Shown in pieces: positions 54,536-63,620 of a stretch of 64,000 nucleotides of DNA; within the stretch, counting starts at the first letter, position 1, and every line of letters begins with the position of its first letter. Source of the DNA: Parvibaculum sp. (lineage in GTDB: Bacteria; Pseudomonadota; Alphaproteobacteria; Parvibaculales; Parvibaculaceae). Where the stretch lies: the NCBI GenBank assembly GCA_017642695.1, contig JAEPQD010000002.1, positions 124,001 to 188,000 on the forward strand, read 5' to 3'. Under the pieces are notes generated by a model that saw only the letters and a list, made by a program, of their open reading frames with translations, searched no databases and had not been told where the DNA came from. A program made the translations under genes and the position numbers.

Positions 54536-54886
54536 TCACTTCAGACAGACGGCTTCGACATTGTTGCCGTCGGGGTCGATGAGGAAGGCCGCGTAGTAGG
54601 TCGGCGCATAGTCGGCGCGGATGCCGGGCTTGCCGTTGTCCTTGCCGCCCGCTTTCAGCCCCGCCTCGTGGAACCTGTCCACCGCCGCGCGGCTCGGTGC
54701 CGCAAAGGCGAGATGGATGCCTTTTCCCGTGCCTTTTGCGAGGTAAAGGCCGGGTGTCTTCGCGCCGAAGCCCTTCATCGCCGGATCGTCGTAGCAGAGC
54801 TTCGCGCCCAGCGGTTTCAGCGTCGCCTCATAAAAGGCCGCGGCCTTGCCGAGGTCCTTCACCTTCAGTTCGATGTGGTCGTACAT
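54536..54886 (-). CDS. VOC (glyoxalase/bleomycin-resistance) family protein
   Basis: 116 residues from the ATG at 54886 (MYDHIELKVKDLGKAAAFYE), preceded by GGAGACGGGAC. It is a single VOC domain with candidate metal ligands His4 and the Glu in the final DPDGNNVEAVC block. Proteins of this size are typical single-domain VOC family members. It lies between the AraC and SRPBCC genes and probably belongs to one operon. Confidence 0.82.
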   Translation of the reverse strand: MYDHIELKVKDLGKAAAFYEATLKPLGAKLCYDDPAMKGFGAKTPGLYLAKGTGKGIHLAFAAPSRAAVDRFHEAGLKAGGKDNGKPGIRADYAPTYYAAFLIDPDGNNVEAVCLK

Positions 54887-54928
54887 GTCCCGTCTCCGTT
54901 GCGGCGCGCCTGTCGCGCCCATCGGGGA

Positions 54929-55780
54929 TCACTCTGGACGGGGCGGGGCGAGACGATCTTGGAGGAAGTTGCGCTCGCCCTTCGCGGCCTTGCGGAACTC
55001 GCGCGGCGAGACGCCCGCCGCCCGGCGGAAGGTGCGCACGAAGTTCGAGAGATCGCCGAAGCCGACATCGTAGGCTATGTCGGTGATGCTTCTGTCCTTC
55101 TCCGCCAGAAGCCGCGCCGCATGGCGGAGCCGCGAGCGCAGCAGGTATTGATGCGGCGTCACGCCCAGCACTTTCGTGAAGCTGCGCAGGAAATGGTAGA
55201 GGCTGAGCCCCGCCTCGCGCGCCGTCTCCTCGAGCCCGATCTCGCGATGCGAATACTCGTCCATGAAGAGCGCCGCGCGGACGGCGCGCCGGCGCTCCAT
55301 CGCGTTCGCCGCCGTCATTCTCTCCGGCGTTCCCGTCGCCGCTTCCACGAAGCGCGCCGAGAACATCAGCCCCGCCTCGTCGAGGCCGACATCGCTGCGG
55401 CCTTCGGCGGCGGCCTGCGCCAGTTCGCCCAGCACCATCATTTCCGGCAGCGGCGGCAGGTTCGTCAGGCGCCGCAGCTCCGGCCTGCCGCTGATCCGCT
55501 CGGCGAGTTCCGCCGAGAGCTGGAAGGAAAGGCATTCGTCGCCGCAGACATGGTGGTCGTGCGTGCAGACATATTCGTCGCCCGCATGGCCGACGAGCAC
55601 GGAGCCCGCCACCATCTCCGCCGTGTGCCCGCGCGCGCGATAGCCGAAGGTGCCCTTGCGGACATAGGAGATCGAGAACACCTCATGCCATTCGGCATAG
55701 GGTGCTTCCGCCTCACCGGCGCTGCAGCGGTAGTCCACCGCCGCGACCGCACCGTCGGTCAATCGGGTCGCTGTCACCAT
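54929..55780 (-). CDS. AraC-family transcriptional regulator
   Basis: 283 residues from the ATG at 55780. The N-terminal half is a cupin-like sensing domain ([22 protein letters not shown], with a Cys/His-rich [12 protein letters not shown] that may bind metal or an oxidant). The C-terminal 100 residues hold two HTH motifs: [20 protein letters not shown] and [20 protein letters not shown] with [11 protein letters not shown]. It probably regulates itself and the downstream VOC/SRPBCC genes. Confidence 0.9.
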   Translation of the reverse strand: MVTATRLTDGAVAAVDYRCSAGEAEAPYAEWHEVFSISYVRKGTFGYRARGHTAEMVAGSVLVGHAGDEYVCTHDHHVCGDECLSFQLSAELAERISGRPELRRLTNLPPLPEMMVLGELAQAAAEGRSDVGLDEAGLMFSARFVEAATGTPERMTAANAMERRRAVRAALFMDEYSHREIGLEETAREAGLSLYHFLRSFTKVLGVTPHQYLLRSRLRHAARLLAEKDRSITDIAYDVGFGDLSNFVRTFRRAAGVSPREFRKAAKGERNFLQDRLAPPRPE

Positions 55781-55869
55781 GGGCTCAAGTCTACGCCTCT
55801 CCGCGGGAGCCCGCCATTGTGCCCGCGACGACCCGCCGGAACTTGGCAAAAATTGCGGTGGGCCCCGGC

Positions 55870-56454
55870 CTACTCCTTCTGCGCTTCCAGCGAAATCGTG
55901 ATCGGGATCTCGTTGCCGACCATGTCGGTCCACTTGTCCATGCCGTAATCCGAGCGCCTCAGCATCGCCGTGGCGTTGAAGCCGATCGCCGTGATCTCCT
56001 CTTCCGTCATCGGGTAGAGGCCCTTCTTGGTGAAGGTCACGTCAAGCGTCACCGGCTTCGTCACGCCATGCAGCGTGAGGTCGCCGGTGATCTTCCCGGT
56101 CTTCTCGCCCGTCACCTCGATGGCGGTCGATGTGAAGCCCATCTCGGGATAGGTCTCGACGTCGAGCAGGTCCGGCCCCCGCACATGTTCGTCGCGCTCC
56201 TCATGGCCGGTATCGACACTTGCGGGCACGATCTTCACATCGACCGAGCTCTTTTCCGGGTTCTCCTCGTCGAGCACGATGGTGCCACTCACATCGTTGA
56301 AGCGGCCATAGGTGGTCGAGAAGCCGAGATGGCTGACCTCGAAGCCCAGATAGGTGTGCGAGGTGTCGATCCGGTAGGTATCGGCGGCAAGCGCGGGCGT
56401 CGCGAGAAGCGCGAGGGCGGTGGAAGTGGCCGCTAGGCGGGTCATGATACGCAT
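55870..56454 (-). CDS. YceI family periplasmic lipid-binding protein
   Basis: 194 residues with signal peptide [20 protein letters not shown], cleaved at ALA-ADT. The mature sequence starts [21 protein letters not shown] and contains [10 protein letters not shown] and [17 protein letters not shown], the core YceI lipocalin-like pattern. YceI proteins bind isoprenoids or amphiphiles in the periplasm and are often induced by base or osmotic stress. The gene is divergent from the MFS gene. Confidence 0.93.
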   Translation of the reverse strand: MRIMTRLAATSTALALLATPALAADTYRIDTSHTYLGFEVSHLGFSTTYGRFNDVSGTIVLDEENPEKSSVDVKIVPASVDTGHEERDEHVRGPDLLDVETYPEMGFTSTAIEVTGEKTGKITGDLTLHGVTKPVTLDVTFTKKGLYPMTEEEITAIGFNATAMLRRSDYGMDKWTDMVGNEIPITISLEAQKE

Positions 56455-56545
56455 GGGGTCCTCCGTGTTTCGGTCGCATGAGGATAGAGGCTCGGAGGCC
56501 GCGGGCAAGTTTCCGTCGCGGTCCCCTGTGGTTGTTTTGCGAAAT

Positions 56546-56560
56546 TGGCACTGGCATCGC
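56546..56560 (+). promoter_or_regulatory. Sigma-54-like -24/-12 element before the MFS gene
   Basis: TGGCAC-N5-TCGC differs from the RpoN consensus TGGCAC-N5-TTGC at one position and keeps the essential GG and GC ten bases apart. It lies 60 bp upstream of the MFS start. No enhancer-binding protein gene is near. Confidence 0.3.
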
Positions 56561-56619
56561 GCCGGTGTTTCTGACCATATCCCGCCAACCGGAACCGCTG
56601 GCCGCCGGAGGAGGGCGCC

Positions 56620-57882
56620 ATGCCTCCTCGTGAACCCGCCGCCTCGCGCCTCTATGTCTTCGCCCTCGTCGGCATTCTCTGTCTTGTCTATATGGTGAGC
56701 CAGTTCCTGCGCTCGTCCACCGGCGTCATCGCGCCGAACCTCGCCGCCGATCTCGGCCTCGCGCCCGAAGATCTCGGCATCCTTTCCGGCGCCTTCTTCC
56801 TCTCCTTCGCGCTCGCGCAGATCCCCGTCGGCATCCTGCTCGACCGGCACGGCGCGCGCGTCACCATGATCGCCGCCATCGGCGTCGCCATTCTCGGCTG
56901 CTTCGTCTTCGCCGCGGCGGAGAGCGAGGCGGGGCTCACGCTCGCCCGCGTGCTGATGGGCGTCGGCTGCTCGGCCATGCTCATGGGCCCGCTCATGATC
57001 TATCGCCGCTGGTTCCCGGCGGAGCGGTTCGCGGCGCTGTCGGGCCTGCAGATTTCCATCGGAACCGTCGGCGCGCTGATGGCGACGGCGCCGCTCGCCT
57101 TCACGACGGAGCTTGCAGGCTGGCGCGCGAGCTTTGTCGGGGCGGGCATCGTCACGCTCGTCCTCGCCGTCGCGATGGGCGTCATCGCGCGTGACAATCC
57201 GCCCGGCCGTCCCGCGCCGCCGCGCTCGCGCGAGACGCTCGCGCAAAGCATCGGCGGTATCGCCGAGGTCGCGCGCAAGCGCACCGTCTGGCCGCTCTTC
57301 GTCATGATCTCCTGCGGCTATGCGAGCTTCGCCGCCGTGCAGACGCTCTGGGCCTCGCCCTATCTCGCGGATGTCCACGGGCTCGATCTTGCCGCGCGCG
57401 GCAACGTGCTTCTCGGCATCACCGGCGGGCAGGTCGTCGGCCTTCTCCTCTGGGGTTATGCCGAGCGCCTTTTCGGCAGCATCAAGAAGCCGATCGTCGC
57501 GGGTGCGATCCTTTCCGCCTCGATTCTGGCCATTCTCGCCGCGCTCGACGCGCCGCCGCTCTGGCTCGTCACGCTGCTCTTCGTCATCTTCGGGCTCAAT
57601 GCGGGCTACACGCCGCTCCTCCTCGCGCATGGACGCCTCGTCTTTCCGGACCGGCTCGCGGGGCGCGGCATCACGCTGCTCAATTTCGGCAACATGGCGG
57701 GCGTCTTCGTGCTCCAGGCGCTCACCGGCGCGCTGATCGGCCAGCTCGAACGCTCCGGCGTTGCGATGGAGCTCGGCTATCGCGCGACCTTCGGCGCGCT
57801 GGCGCTCGTGCTTCTCGCCGCGCTTGCCTATTATGCCACCATCCCGGACACGAATTCCCGCGCCGTCATCGACGGCGATTGA
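56620..57882 (+). CDS. MFS transporter
   Basis: 420 residues with about 12 transmembrane helices. The loop between helices 2 and 3 carries the MFS motif A-like GILLDRHGARVT, and the N-terminal half contains FLRSSTGVIAPNLAADLGLAPEDLG, as in nitrate/sugar-phosphate-type MFS permeases. The cargo cannot be assigned. GGAGGAGGGCG precedes the ATG. The pyridoxamine-oxidase-like gene follows 18 bp downstream, so the two are likely in one operon. Confidence 0.9.
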   Translation: MPPREPAASRLYVFALVGILCLVYMVSQFLRSSTGVIAPNLAADLGLAPEDLGILSGAFFLSFALAQIPVGILLDRHGARVTMIAAIGVAILGCFVFAAAESEAGLTLARVLMGVGCSAMLMGPLMIYRRWFPAERFAALSGLQISIGTVGALMATAPLAFTTELAGWRASFVGAGIVTLVLAVAMGVIARDNPPGRPAPPRSRETLAQSIGGIAEVARKRTVWPLFVMISCGYASFAAVQTLWASPYLADVHGLDLAARGNVLLGITGGQVVGLLLWGYAERLFGSIKKPIVAGAILSASILAILAALDAPPLWLVTLLFVIFGLNAGYTPLLLAHGRLVFPDRLAGRGITLLNFGNMAGVFVLQALTGALIGQLERSGVAMELGYRATFGALALVLLAALAYYATIPDTNSRAVIDGD

Positions 57883-57900
57883 GAGAGCAAGGAGAAGAAA

Positions 57901-58449
57901 ATGGCGAAGCAGTTCCCGAGCCTCACGCCGGAGCTCAAGGATTTCATCGGGCGCCAGCACATCTTCTTCACCGCGTCTGCAACGGCGGACAGCCGCATCA
58001 ACCTCTCGCCCAAAGGGCTCGGCGGGTTTCGCATCACCGGCGACAACGAGGTCGTCTTTCTCAATCTCACCGGCAGCGGCAACGAGACGGCGGCGCATAT
58101 GCGCGCCGACGGCCGCCTCACCATCATGTTCTGCGCCTTCGAGGGGCCGGCCATGATCCTGCGGCTCTACGGACGCGGACGCGTCGCCCGCAAGGGGACG
58201 GAAGAGTACGCGCGCTATCTCGCCTCCGCCTTCGAGGGCAACGAACCCCCCGGTGCGCGCCAGATCGTCATTCAGGAGATCGATCTCGTGCAGACATCGT
58301 GCGGCTACGGTGTGCCGCTCCACGACTACAAGGAAGAAAGGCCCACGCTGGTTCGCTGGGCGGAAGCGAAAGGCGAGGAGGGCATCGCGGAGTACTGGCG
58401 CGAGAAGAACATGGTCAGCATGGACGGGCTCTCGACAGGGATGGACTGA
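57901..58449 (+). CDS. Pyridoxamine 5'-phosphate oxidase family (FMN-binding split-barrel) protein
   Basis: 182 residues; GGAGAAGAAA precedes the ATG. FMN-binding split-barrel features are FFTASATADSRINLSPKGL near residue 20, the core VVFLNLTGSGNETAAHMRAD, and RLTIMFCAFEGPA. The family contains pyridoxamine phosphate oxidases and flavin or F420 reductases; it lacks the C-terminal PNPOx domain, so true vitamin B6 activity is doubtful. It lies between MFS and DUF4336 genes. Confidence 0.85.
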   Translation: MAKQFPSLTPELKDFIGRQHIFFTASATADSRINLSPKGLGGFRITGDNEVVFLNLTGSGNETAAHMRADGRLTIMFCAFEGPAMILRLYGRGRVARKGTEEYARYLASAFEGNEPPGARQIVIQEIDLVQTSCGYGVPLHDYKEERPTLVRWAEAKGEEGIAEYWREKNMVSMDGLSTGMD

Positions 58450-58453
58450 TCGC

Positions 58454-59143
58454 ATGCTTGAGGCTTTCGCAGAAGACCTCTGGATCGCCGACGGGCCGGT
58501 TGTCGACGCCGCGCTCGGCTTTCCCTTTCCGACGCGCATGGCCGTCATCCGGCTTGGCGATGGCGGGCTCTTCGTCTGGTCGCCGGTGCCGCTGACGGAC
58601 GACCTTCGCGCGGGCGTCGCGACGCTGGGCGAGGTCCGCCACATCGTCGCGCCGAACTCGCTCCATCACCTTTTCATTCCCGAATGGGCCGCCGCCTTTC
58701 CCGCGGCGAAGCTTTACGCCGCGCCCGGCCTCGCGACGAAGCGCAAGGACATCGCCTTCGACGGCGAGCTCGGCGACGAGGCGCCCGCCGGCTGGGCGGG
58801 CGAGATCGATCAGGCGGTGATGCGCGGCAACACGATCACCGACGAAGTCGTCTTCTTCCATGTGAAGAGCAGCACGGTGCTCTTCACCGATCTCGTGCAG
58901 CATCTGCCGGAAGGCTGGTACAGGGGCTGGCGCGCCATCGTCGCGAGGCTCGACCTCATGGTCGCGCCGGAAGCCGCCGTGCCGCGCAAGTTCCGCATGG
59001 GCTTCGTTCGCCGCCGCGCCGCCCGCGCGGCGCTTGCGCGCATTCTCGGCTGGCCCGCCGAAAAGGTGCTCATCGCGCATGGCGCGCCCGTCTTGTCCGA
59101 CGGCAAGGCGTTCCTCGCGCGGGCTTTCGCCTGGCTGAAGTGA
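58454..59143 (+). CDS. DUF4336 domain-containing protein (metallo-beta-lactamase-like fold)
   Basis: 229 residues from the ATG at 58454, 4 bp after the previous stop. The TLGEVRHIVAPNSLHHLFIPEW block and the late EKVLIAHGAPVLSDG are typical of DUF4336. The family resembles metallo-beta-lactamases, with the N-terminal HxHxDH replaced by NSLHHLF, so metal use is uncertain. Function unknown. It probably shares a transcript with the two genes upstream. Confidence 0.82.
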   Translation: MLEAFAEDLWIADGPVVDAALGFPFPTRMAVIRLGDGGLFVWSPVPLTDDLRAGVATLGEVRHIVAPNSLHHLFIPEWAAAFPAAKLYAAPGLATKRKDIAFDGELGDEAPAGWAGEIDQAVMRGNTITDEVVFFHVKSSTVLFTDLVQHLPEGWYRGWRAIVARLDLMVAPEAAVPRKFRMGFVRRRAARAALARILGWPAEKVLIAHGAPVLSDGKAFLARAFAWLK

Positions 59144-59144
59144 T

Positions 59145-60341
59145 CTAGGCGGTCGCCGCCGCCAGTTCGCGCGGTGCTTCCGCGTCCTCCACCGGCATCT
59201 CCTCCAGCGCGAGGTTCGAGATGAACTGCTTCGCGCAGGCGTCCCACGCGAAGGTCATCGCATAGGCGCGAGCGTCCTCGCGGTTGAGCCTCAATGCCGC
59301 CATGCAGGCGGTCTTCAGGTCCTCGTCGAGCGCACCGGCTTTCATGCCGCCGGCCCCGAAGGCGAGCACGTCGCCCGGTCCCTGCACCGGGTAGCCCGCG
59401 ACCGGTGTCCCCGTCGCCATTGCCTCGATCAATACGAGGCCGAACGTGTCGGTCCTGCTCGGAAACACGAAGACATCCGACGCCGCATAGGCTTCCGCCA
59501 GTTCCTCGCCGAAGAGCGGGCCGGTAAAATGCGCGTCCGGATATTTCTTTTTCAGGTATTCGAGGCGCGGGCCCTCGCCCACCACCATCTTCGAGCCCGG
59601 CAGGTCGAGATCGAGGAAGGCCTCGATGTTCTTCTCGACGGCGATGCGTCCGACATTGAGCCAGACGGGCCGCGCGAGGCCCTTCGGATGAGCGTCCGCC
59701 AGTTCGGGGCGCGGGCGGTAAAGTTCCGTGTCGACACCGCGCGACCAGATCACGGGATCGCCGAAGCCGCGCTCCTTCAGTTCCTTCTGAAGCGAGGGCG
59801 TCGCGACCATCAGCGCGGTCGACTTCGCATGGAAGCGCCGCAGGAACGCATAGCCCCACGAAAGGGGAATGCCGGTTCGCGCGTTCAGATATTCCGCGAA
59901 GCGCGTATGGAACGAGGTCGAGAAGGGAATCTTCTTCCTGAGGCAGAAGGAACGCGCAGCGAGGCCGAGCGGACCTTCCGTCGCGATGTGGATCGCGTTC
60001 GGGTTCGCCTCGCGGATGATGCGCGCGATCTTGGCGCCCGGAAAAAGCGCGAGGCGGATTTCCTTGTAGGTCGGCAGCGGCACGGTGCGGAACATGTCCG
60101 GCGTGATGAAGGTCACCTCGTGGCCCATCGCGGTCAGGTTCTGCGTCAGCTGCTGCAGCGTGCGCACCACGCCGTTCACTTGCGGGGGCGCTGCGTCCGA
60201 CACGATGACGATGCGGAGCGGCTCCGAGAAGCGGCCGACATCGCGGGGAAGCGGTCGCCCGCGCAGGCGGTCGAGCAGGCGCGCCACACGGCGCTTCCGG
60301 GTTTTGGGGGCGGAAGGAGAAGTCGCGGATGTATCGTGCAT
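59145..60341 (-). CDS. agt: Glycosyltransferase family 4, Agt-type diacylglycerol glycosyltransferase
   Basis: 398 residues. A basic N-terminal tail (1-40) precedes the GT-B start LRIVIVSDAAPPQVNGVVRTL; IHIATEGPLGLAARSFCLRK, FSTSFHTRFAEYL and the donor-site DVFVFPSRTDTFGLVLIEAMA (EX7E) follow. This pattern fits the alphaproteobacterial Agt enzymes that glycosylate diacylglycerol, typically adjacent to plcP. I infer that it turns the diacylglycerol released by the phospholipase into glycolipid. It starts 1 bp after the plcP stop. An alternative is another GT4 such as a mannosyltransferase. Confidence 0.8.
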   Translation of the reverse strand: MHDTSATSPSAPKTRKRRVARLLDRLRGRPLPRDVGRFSEPLRIVIVSDAAPPQVNGVVRTLQQLTQNLTAMGHEVTFITPDMFRTVPLPTYKEIRLALFPGAKIARIIREANPNAIHIATEGPLGLAARSFCLRKKIPFSTSFHTRFAEYLNARTGIPLSWGYAFLRRFHAKSTALMVATPSLQKELKERGFGDPVIWSRGVDTELYRPRPELADAHPKGLARPVWLNVGRIAVEKNIEAFLDLDLPGSKMVVGEGPRLEYLKKKYPDAHFTGPLFGEELAEAYAASDVFVFPSRTDTFGLVLIEAMATGTPVAGYPVQGPGDVLAFGAGGMKAGALDEDLKTACMAALRLNREDARAYAMTFAWDACAKQFISNLALEEMPVEDAEAPRELAAATA

Positions 60342-60342
60342 G

Positions 60343-61320
60343 TCAGGCTGCCGTCGGTACGGTCGTCAGATCATCCTCGTCGGCGGGCTCCGTCTCGCCG
60401 TTCGCGAGGTCCGTATCCCAGGAGAATGTCTGCCAGGTGATGAGGGAGAGCGCGCCGGTTTCGTCTTCGGCGAGCGCGGTGCAGCTTTCCACCCAGTCGC
60501 CGTCGTTGCAGTAGAGCACGCCGTCGAAGTCGCGGATTTCCGCATGGTGAATGTGGCCGCAAATGACGCCGTCGACGCCGCGGTCGCGGGCGGAGCGGGC
60601 GACGGCCTGTTCGTAGCTCGATATGTATTCGACCGCGTTCTTCACCCGGTTCTTCAGGTAGGCCGAGAGAGACCAGTAGGAGAGGCCGAAGAAGCGCCGG
60701 ATTTCGTGCAGCCAGTTGTTGAGCGCGAGCGCGAGCCCATAGGCGCGGTCGCCGAGATGGGCGAGCCACTTCGCATAGCGCACCACGCTGTCGAACTGGT
60801 CGCCATGGATCACCAGGAACCGGCGTCCGTCCGCCGTCTCGTGGATCGCCTCGCCGATCACGTCGACGCCGCCGAAATTGAGGCCGGTATAGTCGCGCAG
60901 CGCCTCGTCATGGTTGCCGGGCACATAGACGATGGTCGCGCCCTTGCGCGCCTTGCGCAGGAATTCCTGCACCACCGCGTTATGCGCCGCGTTCCAGTAC
61001 CAGGACCGCTTGATGCGCCAGCCGTCGATGATGTCGCCGACGAGGTAGAAGGTCTCGGCGTCGTTGTGGCGGAGGAAGTCGAGCAGCAGTTCCGCCTTGC
61101 ATCCGGGGGTTCCCAGATGAATGTCGGAAAGGAAGAGCGTCCTGTGCTGCTTGCGGTGTTTCGGGCGCGGTCCGAGCAATCTTTCGTCGAGCCCGTTCCG
61201 CCTTGCTTTCGCCCTGGCGGCTTCCTTGCGGGCCTTCCTTGCGGCCTTTTGCGGCGTCCGGGCGGGTTTCCCCTCCGCTGGCCGTCTCTTATCGAACAAG
61301 GTCGTATCGAACAGCGTCAT
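60343..61320 (-). CDS. plcP: PlcP-like phospholipase C / metallophosphoesterase
   Basis: 325 residues. Metallophosphatase motifs are LSDIHLG, VGDIIDGW, VPGNHDE, VIHGDQFD and GHIHHA. Proteins like this are often annotated as UDP-2,3-diacylglucosamine pyrophosphatase (LpxH-like), but this long form, with HADGR-type insertions, YWSLSAYLKNRVKNAVEY and an Agt neighbour, fits PlcP, the enzyme that degrades phosphatidylcholine and phosphatidylethanolamine to diacylglycerol under phosphate starvation. A Lys/Arg-rich N-terminus (10-55) precedes the domain. The Pho box at 61434-61462 supports this reading. Confidence 0.82.
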   Translation of the reverse strand: MTLFDTTLFDKRRPAEGKPARTPQKAARKARKEAARAKARRNGLDERLLGPRPKHRKQHRTLFLSDIHLGTPGCKAELLLDFLRHNDAETFYLVGDIIDGWRIKRSWYWNAAHNAVVQEFLRKARKGATIVYVPGNHDEALRDYTGLNFGGVDVIGEAIHETADGRRFLVIHGDQFDSVVRYAKWLAHLGDRAYGLALALNNWLHEIRRFFGLSYWSLSAYLKNRVKNAVEYISSYEQAVARSARDRGVDGVICGHIHHAEIRDFDGVLYCNDGDWVESCTALAEDETGALSLITWQTFSWDTDLANGETEPADEDDLTTVPTAA

Positions 61321-61433
61321 GTCCTCGCCGATCTCTCATTCTCATCGCGCCAACTCCGGGCTGCGCGGTCATCGCGAATCGTTTTTCGTCCATCTCTCAC
61401 GCCGGGAATATGAGTGCGCTGCAACAAGGTCTT

Positions 61434-61462
61434 GTGACGCTTGGATGACACTTGTGTGACAG
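61434..61462 (-). promoter_or_regulatory. Triple Pho box upstream of plcP-agt
   Basis: On the minus strand three 7-mers, CTGTCAC (61456-61462), GTGTCAT (61445-61451) and GCGTCAC (61434-61440), are each separated by 4 bases, an 11-bp period matching the PhoB consensus CTGTCAT-N4-CTGTCAC. A -10-like CATATT (61407-61412) lies downstream toward plcP. The site also sits upstream of the divergent two-component operon. Confidence 0.75.
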
Positions 61463-61557
61463 TAGGGGGCCGGGCCCTGCGGCATTCCGTCCCTAAGTGT
61501 CTGGCTTGGCGGGACTTTCCCCGTGCTAGAGTACTGCCGGGGGATGACGGGTCATCA

Positions 61558-62232
61558 ATGCGTGTTCTGATCGTCGAGGATAACCGCCGCCTTGCGGCGC
61601 TCATCGCCAAGGGTTGCGGAACGGCGGGATTCGCCGCCGACATCTGCAACGACCTTGAAGGCGCGCAGGCCGCGCTCGCCACCACGCGCTACGACATTGC
61701 CGTGCTCGATCTCGGCCTGCCCGACGGTGATGGGCTCGACCTTCTCGCCTCGCTCCGCCAGCAGGGGAGCGAGCTTCCCGTTCTCGTGCTCACCGCGCGC
61801 GATGCGCTCGAGTCCCGCGTCGAGGGGCTCAATGCCGGCGCCGACGACTATCTCCTCAAGCCCTTCGCGATGGAGGAACTCGTCGCGCGGCTGCGCGCGC
61901 TGCTCCGCCGCCCCGGCCAGGCGCTGGGCCGGAAGCTCACGGCCGGCAATGTCGAGTTCGACACGGTCGCGCGCGAGGTTTCGGTCGGCGGCGTCCATAC
62001 CGTCTTCTCCCGCCGCGAAACGGACCTTCTCGAAATCCTGCTTCGCCGCCAGGGGCGCGTGGTGCCGAAGGATGCCATCGAGGAAGGGCTCTATGCCTTC
62101 GGCGACGAGGTGTCCTCGAACACGATCGAGGTCGCGATCCACCGCCTGCGCAAGCGCATGGCGGAAGCGGGTGCCGATATCGAGGTGCACACGCTGCGCG
62201 GCATCGGCTATGTTCTGAGTCCCGCGGCATGA
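61558..62232 (+). CDS. OmpR/PhoB-family response regulator (PmrA/QseB-like)
   Basis: 224 residues from ATG 61558. The receiver domain has the acidic pair at Glu7/Asp8, phospho-acceptor Asp51 in VLDLGLPDGDG and switch Lys in LLKPF. The C-terminal winged helix is VFSRRETDLLEILLRRQGRVV through VHTLRGIGYVLSP. The stop overlaps the kinase start (ATGA), so it forms a coupled pair. An eptA-like gene follows, which makes a PmrA-type role in lipid A modification likely. Confidence 0.92.
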   Translation: MRVLIVEDNRRLAALIAKGCGTAGFAADICNDLEGAQAALATTRYDIAVLDLGLPDGDGLDLLASLRQQGSELPVLVLTARDALESRVEGLNAGADDYLLKPFAMEELVARLRALLRRPGQALGRKLTAGNVEFDTVAREVSVGGVHTVFSRRETDLLEILLRRQGRVVPKDAIEEGLYAFGDEVSSNTIEVAIHRLRKRMAEAGADIEVHTLRGIGYVLSPAA

Positions 62233-63620
62233 TGCACATTCTCCGCAGCTTCTTCGCCCCCTCGCTCACGGCGCGCCTCACGCGGCGCACGCTTGCCATC
62301 GTTGCCGCGGGCTTCCTGCTCCTCCTCATCATTCTGCAGGTCCAGTATCTTCTTGTGCGCGACACGCTGCGCGACCGTGGACTGCGCGCGCAGGCCGCTG
62401 ACATCGCCGCCCATGTCCGCGTCGATCCGGAGAACGGGGTTTCCGTCGACCTGCCGGCAACGCTCGAAGCGGCCTATGGCCGTCCCGACCGGCAATATGT
62501 CTTCTTCGTTCTCGACGGCGGGGGGCAGGTACTCGCCTCTTCCCATGGCGGTGGCGAGCCGCTTGCCTCGCTTCCCGAGCCGGACGGCGATCCCTTCTTC
62601 AGCCATGCCGATTTTGCGAAGCGTGGCGCCTATTACGGCGTGACCGTTCCCCTCGAGGGCGTGACCCCGCCGCTCTATCTGCAGGTGGCGCAGGGCTCCT
62701 CCCACCCCGACGTGCTGGCCGATACGCTGGTCGAGGAGTTTCTCGAACGGTCATGGGCCTTCCTTCTTCTTCTCGCCATCGCGATTGCGAGCGTGACGAT
62801 CTGGACGGTGCGCCAGTCGCTCGCGCCGGTGACGCGGCTTTCCGTCATGGCGCGCAATATCGGTCCCACCTCGCTCGACCGCCGCCTGCCGGAAGACAAT
62901 CTTCCTTCCGAGATCACGCCGCTTGTCCACGCGGTCAACACGTCGCTCCAGCGCATTGAAAGCGGTTACCGGCGCGAGCGCGAGTTCACGGCCAATGCCG
63001 CACATGAGCTCCGCACGCCGCTCGCCGTTCTCAAGGCGAATATCGAGACGCTGTCGAGCCTCGACGAGCTGCCGCAGCTCATCGAGGAACTCGCCGACCT
63101 CGAACGCCTCGTGACGCAGCTTCTCCGTCTCGCGCAGGCGGACAACCTGGTGCTCCGGCCGGACGAGGAAGCGGATCTTCATGCCGTCGCGCTTGCCGTC
63201 GCCCGGCAGCTCGGCCCGGTCGCGCTTGCGGAAGGAAAGTCCATCGAGCTCACGGGCGAGGAGAAGCCGGTTCGCGTGCGCGGCCATGCGGACTTCCTCG
63301 CGCTCGCGCTCCGCAATCTCGTGGAAAACGCGCTTGCCCATACGCCCCGCGGCTCCGGCGTCGAGATCAGGGTGGGGGCGGACCGCAGCCTTGCCGTCAT
63401 CGACGAGGGTCCCGGTGTTCCGGCCGCCGATGCGGCCCGCATCTTCGAGCGCTTCGTCCGCGTGAAGCCCGGCGCCTACAAGGGGGCGGGTCTCGGCCTT
63501 TCCATCGCCCAGCGCGTCGCCGCGGTTCATGGCGGCGGTATCGAGGTCGGCCGCGAACCGGGACGAGGTGCCGTCTTCACCCTCAGATTGCCCGGAAATC
63601 CGCCATTTTCGGCCCCGTAA
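62229..63620 (+). CDS. Sensor histidine kinase (PmrB/QseC-like)
   Basis: 463 residues. Transmembrane helices at about 22-43 and 175-193 flank a periplasmic domain of about 130 residues, followed by HAMP (194-245). The HisKA box is TANAAHELRTPLAVLKA (His259) and the ATPase has NLVENALAHTP, DEGPGVP and GAGLGLS. The periplasmic loop contains several acidic residues (EPDGDPFF) that could sense cations or peptides as in PmrB. It is translated with the response regulator. Confidence 0.92.
   Translation: MMHILRSFFAPSLTARLTRRTLAIVAAGFLLLLIILQVQYLLVRDTLRDRGLRAQAADIAAHVRVDPENGVSVDLPATLEAAYGRPDRQYVFFVLDGGGQVLASSHGGGEPLASLPEPDGDPFFSHADFAKRGAYYGVTVPLEGVTPPLYLQVAQGSSHPDVLADTLVEEFLERSWAFLLLLAIAIASVTIWTVRQSLAPVTRLSVMARNIGPTSLDRRLPEDNLPSEITPLVHAVNTSLQRIESGYRREREFTANAAHELRTPLAVLKANIETLSSLDELPQLIEELADLERLVTQLLRLAQADNLVLRPDEEADLHAVALAVARQLGPVALAEGKSIELTGEEKPVRVRGHADFLALALRNLVENALAHTPRGSGVEIRVGADRSLAVIDEGPGVPAADAARIFERFVRVKPGAYKGAGLGLSIAQRVAAVHGGGIEVGREPGRGAVFTLRLPGNPPFSAP

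Noticed and set aside
56455..58644. Extension of the YceI frame upstream to a 924-codon protein
   Set aside because: Only the last 194 codons encode YceI with its own signal peptide; the rest is antisense to the MFS and pyridoxamine-oxidase-like genes.
60343..61320. LpxH of lipid A synthesis
   Set aside because: The Pho box, the Agt neighbour and the longer sequence fit PlcP better, although the families are related and this is not excluded.
61440..61461. Direct repeats CTTGGATGACA/CTTGTGTGACA as an autoregulatory site of the plus-strand response regulator
   Set aside because: Read on the minus strand the same bases form three Pho-box half-sites directed at plcP, a more specific match.
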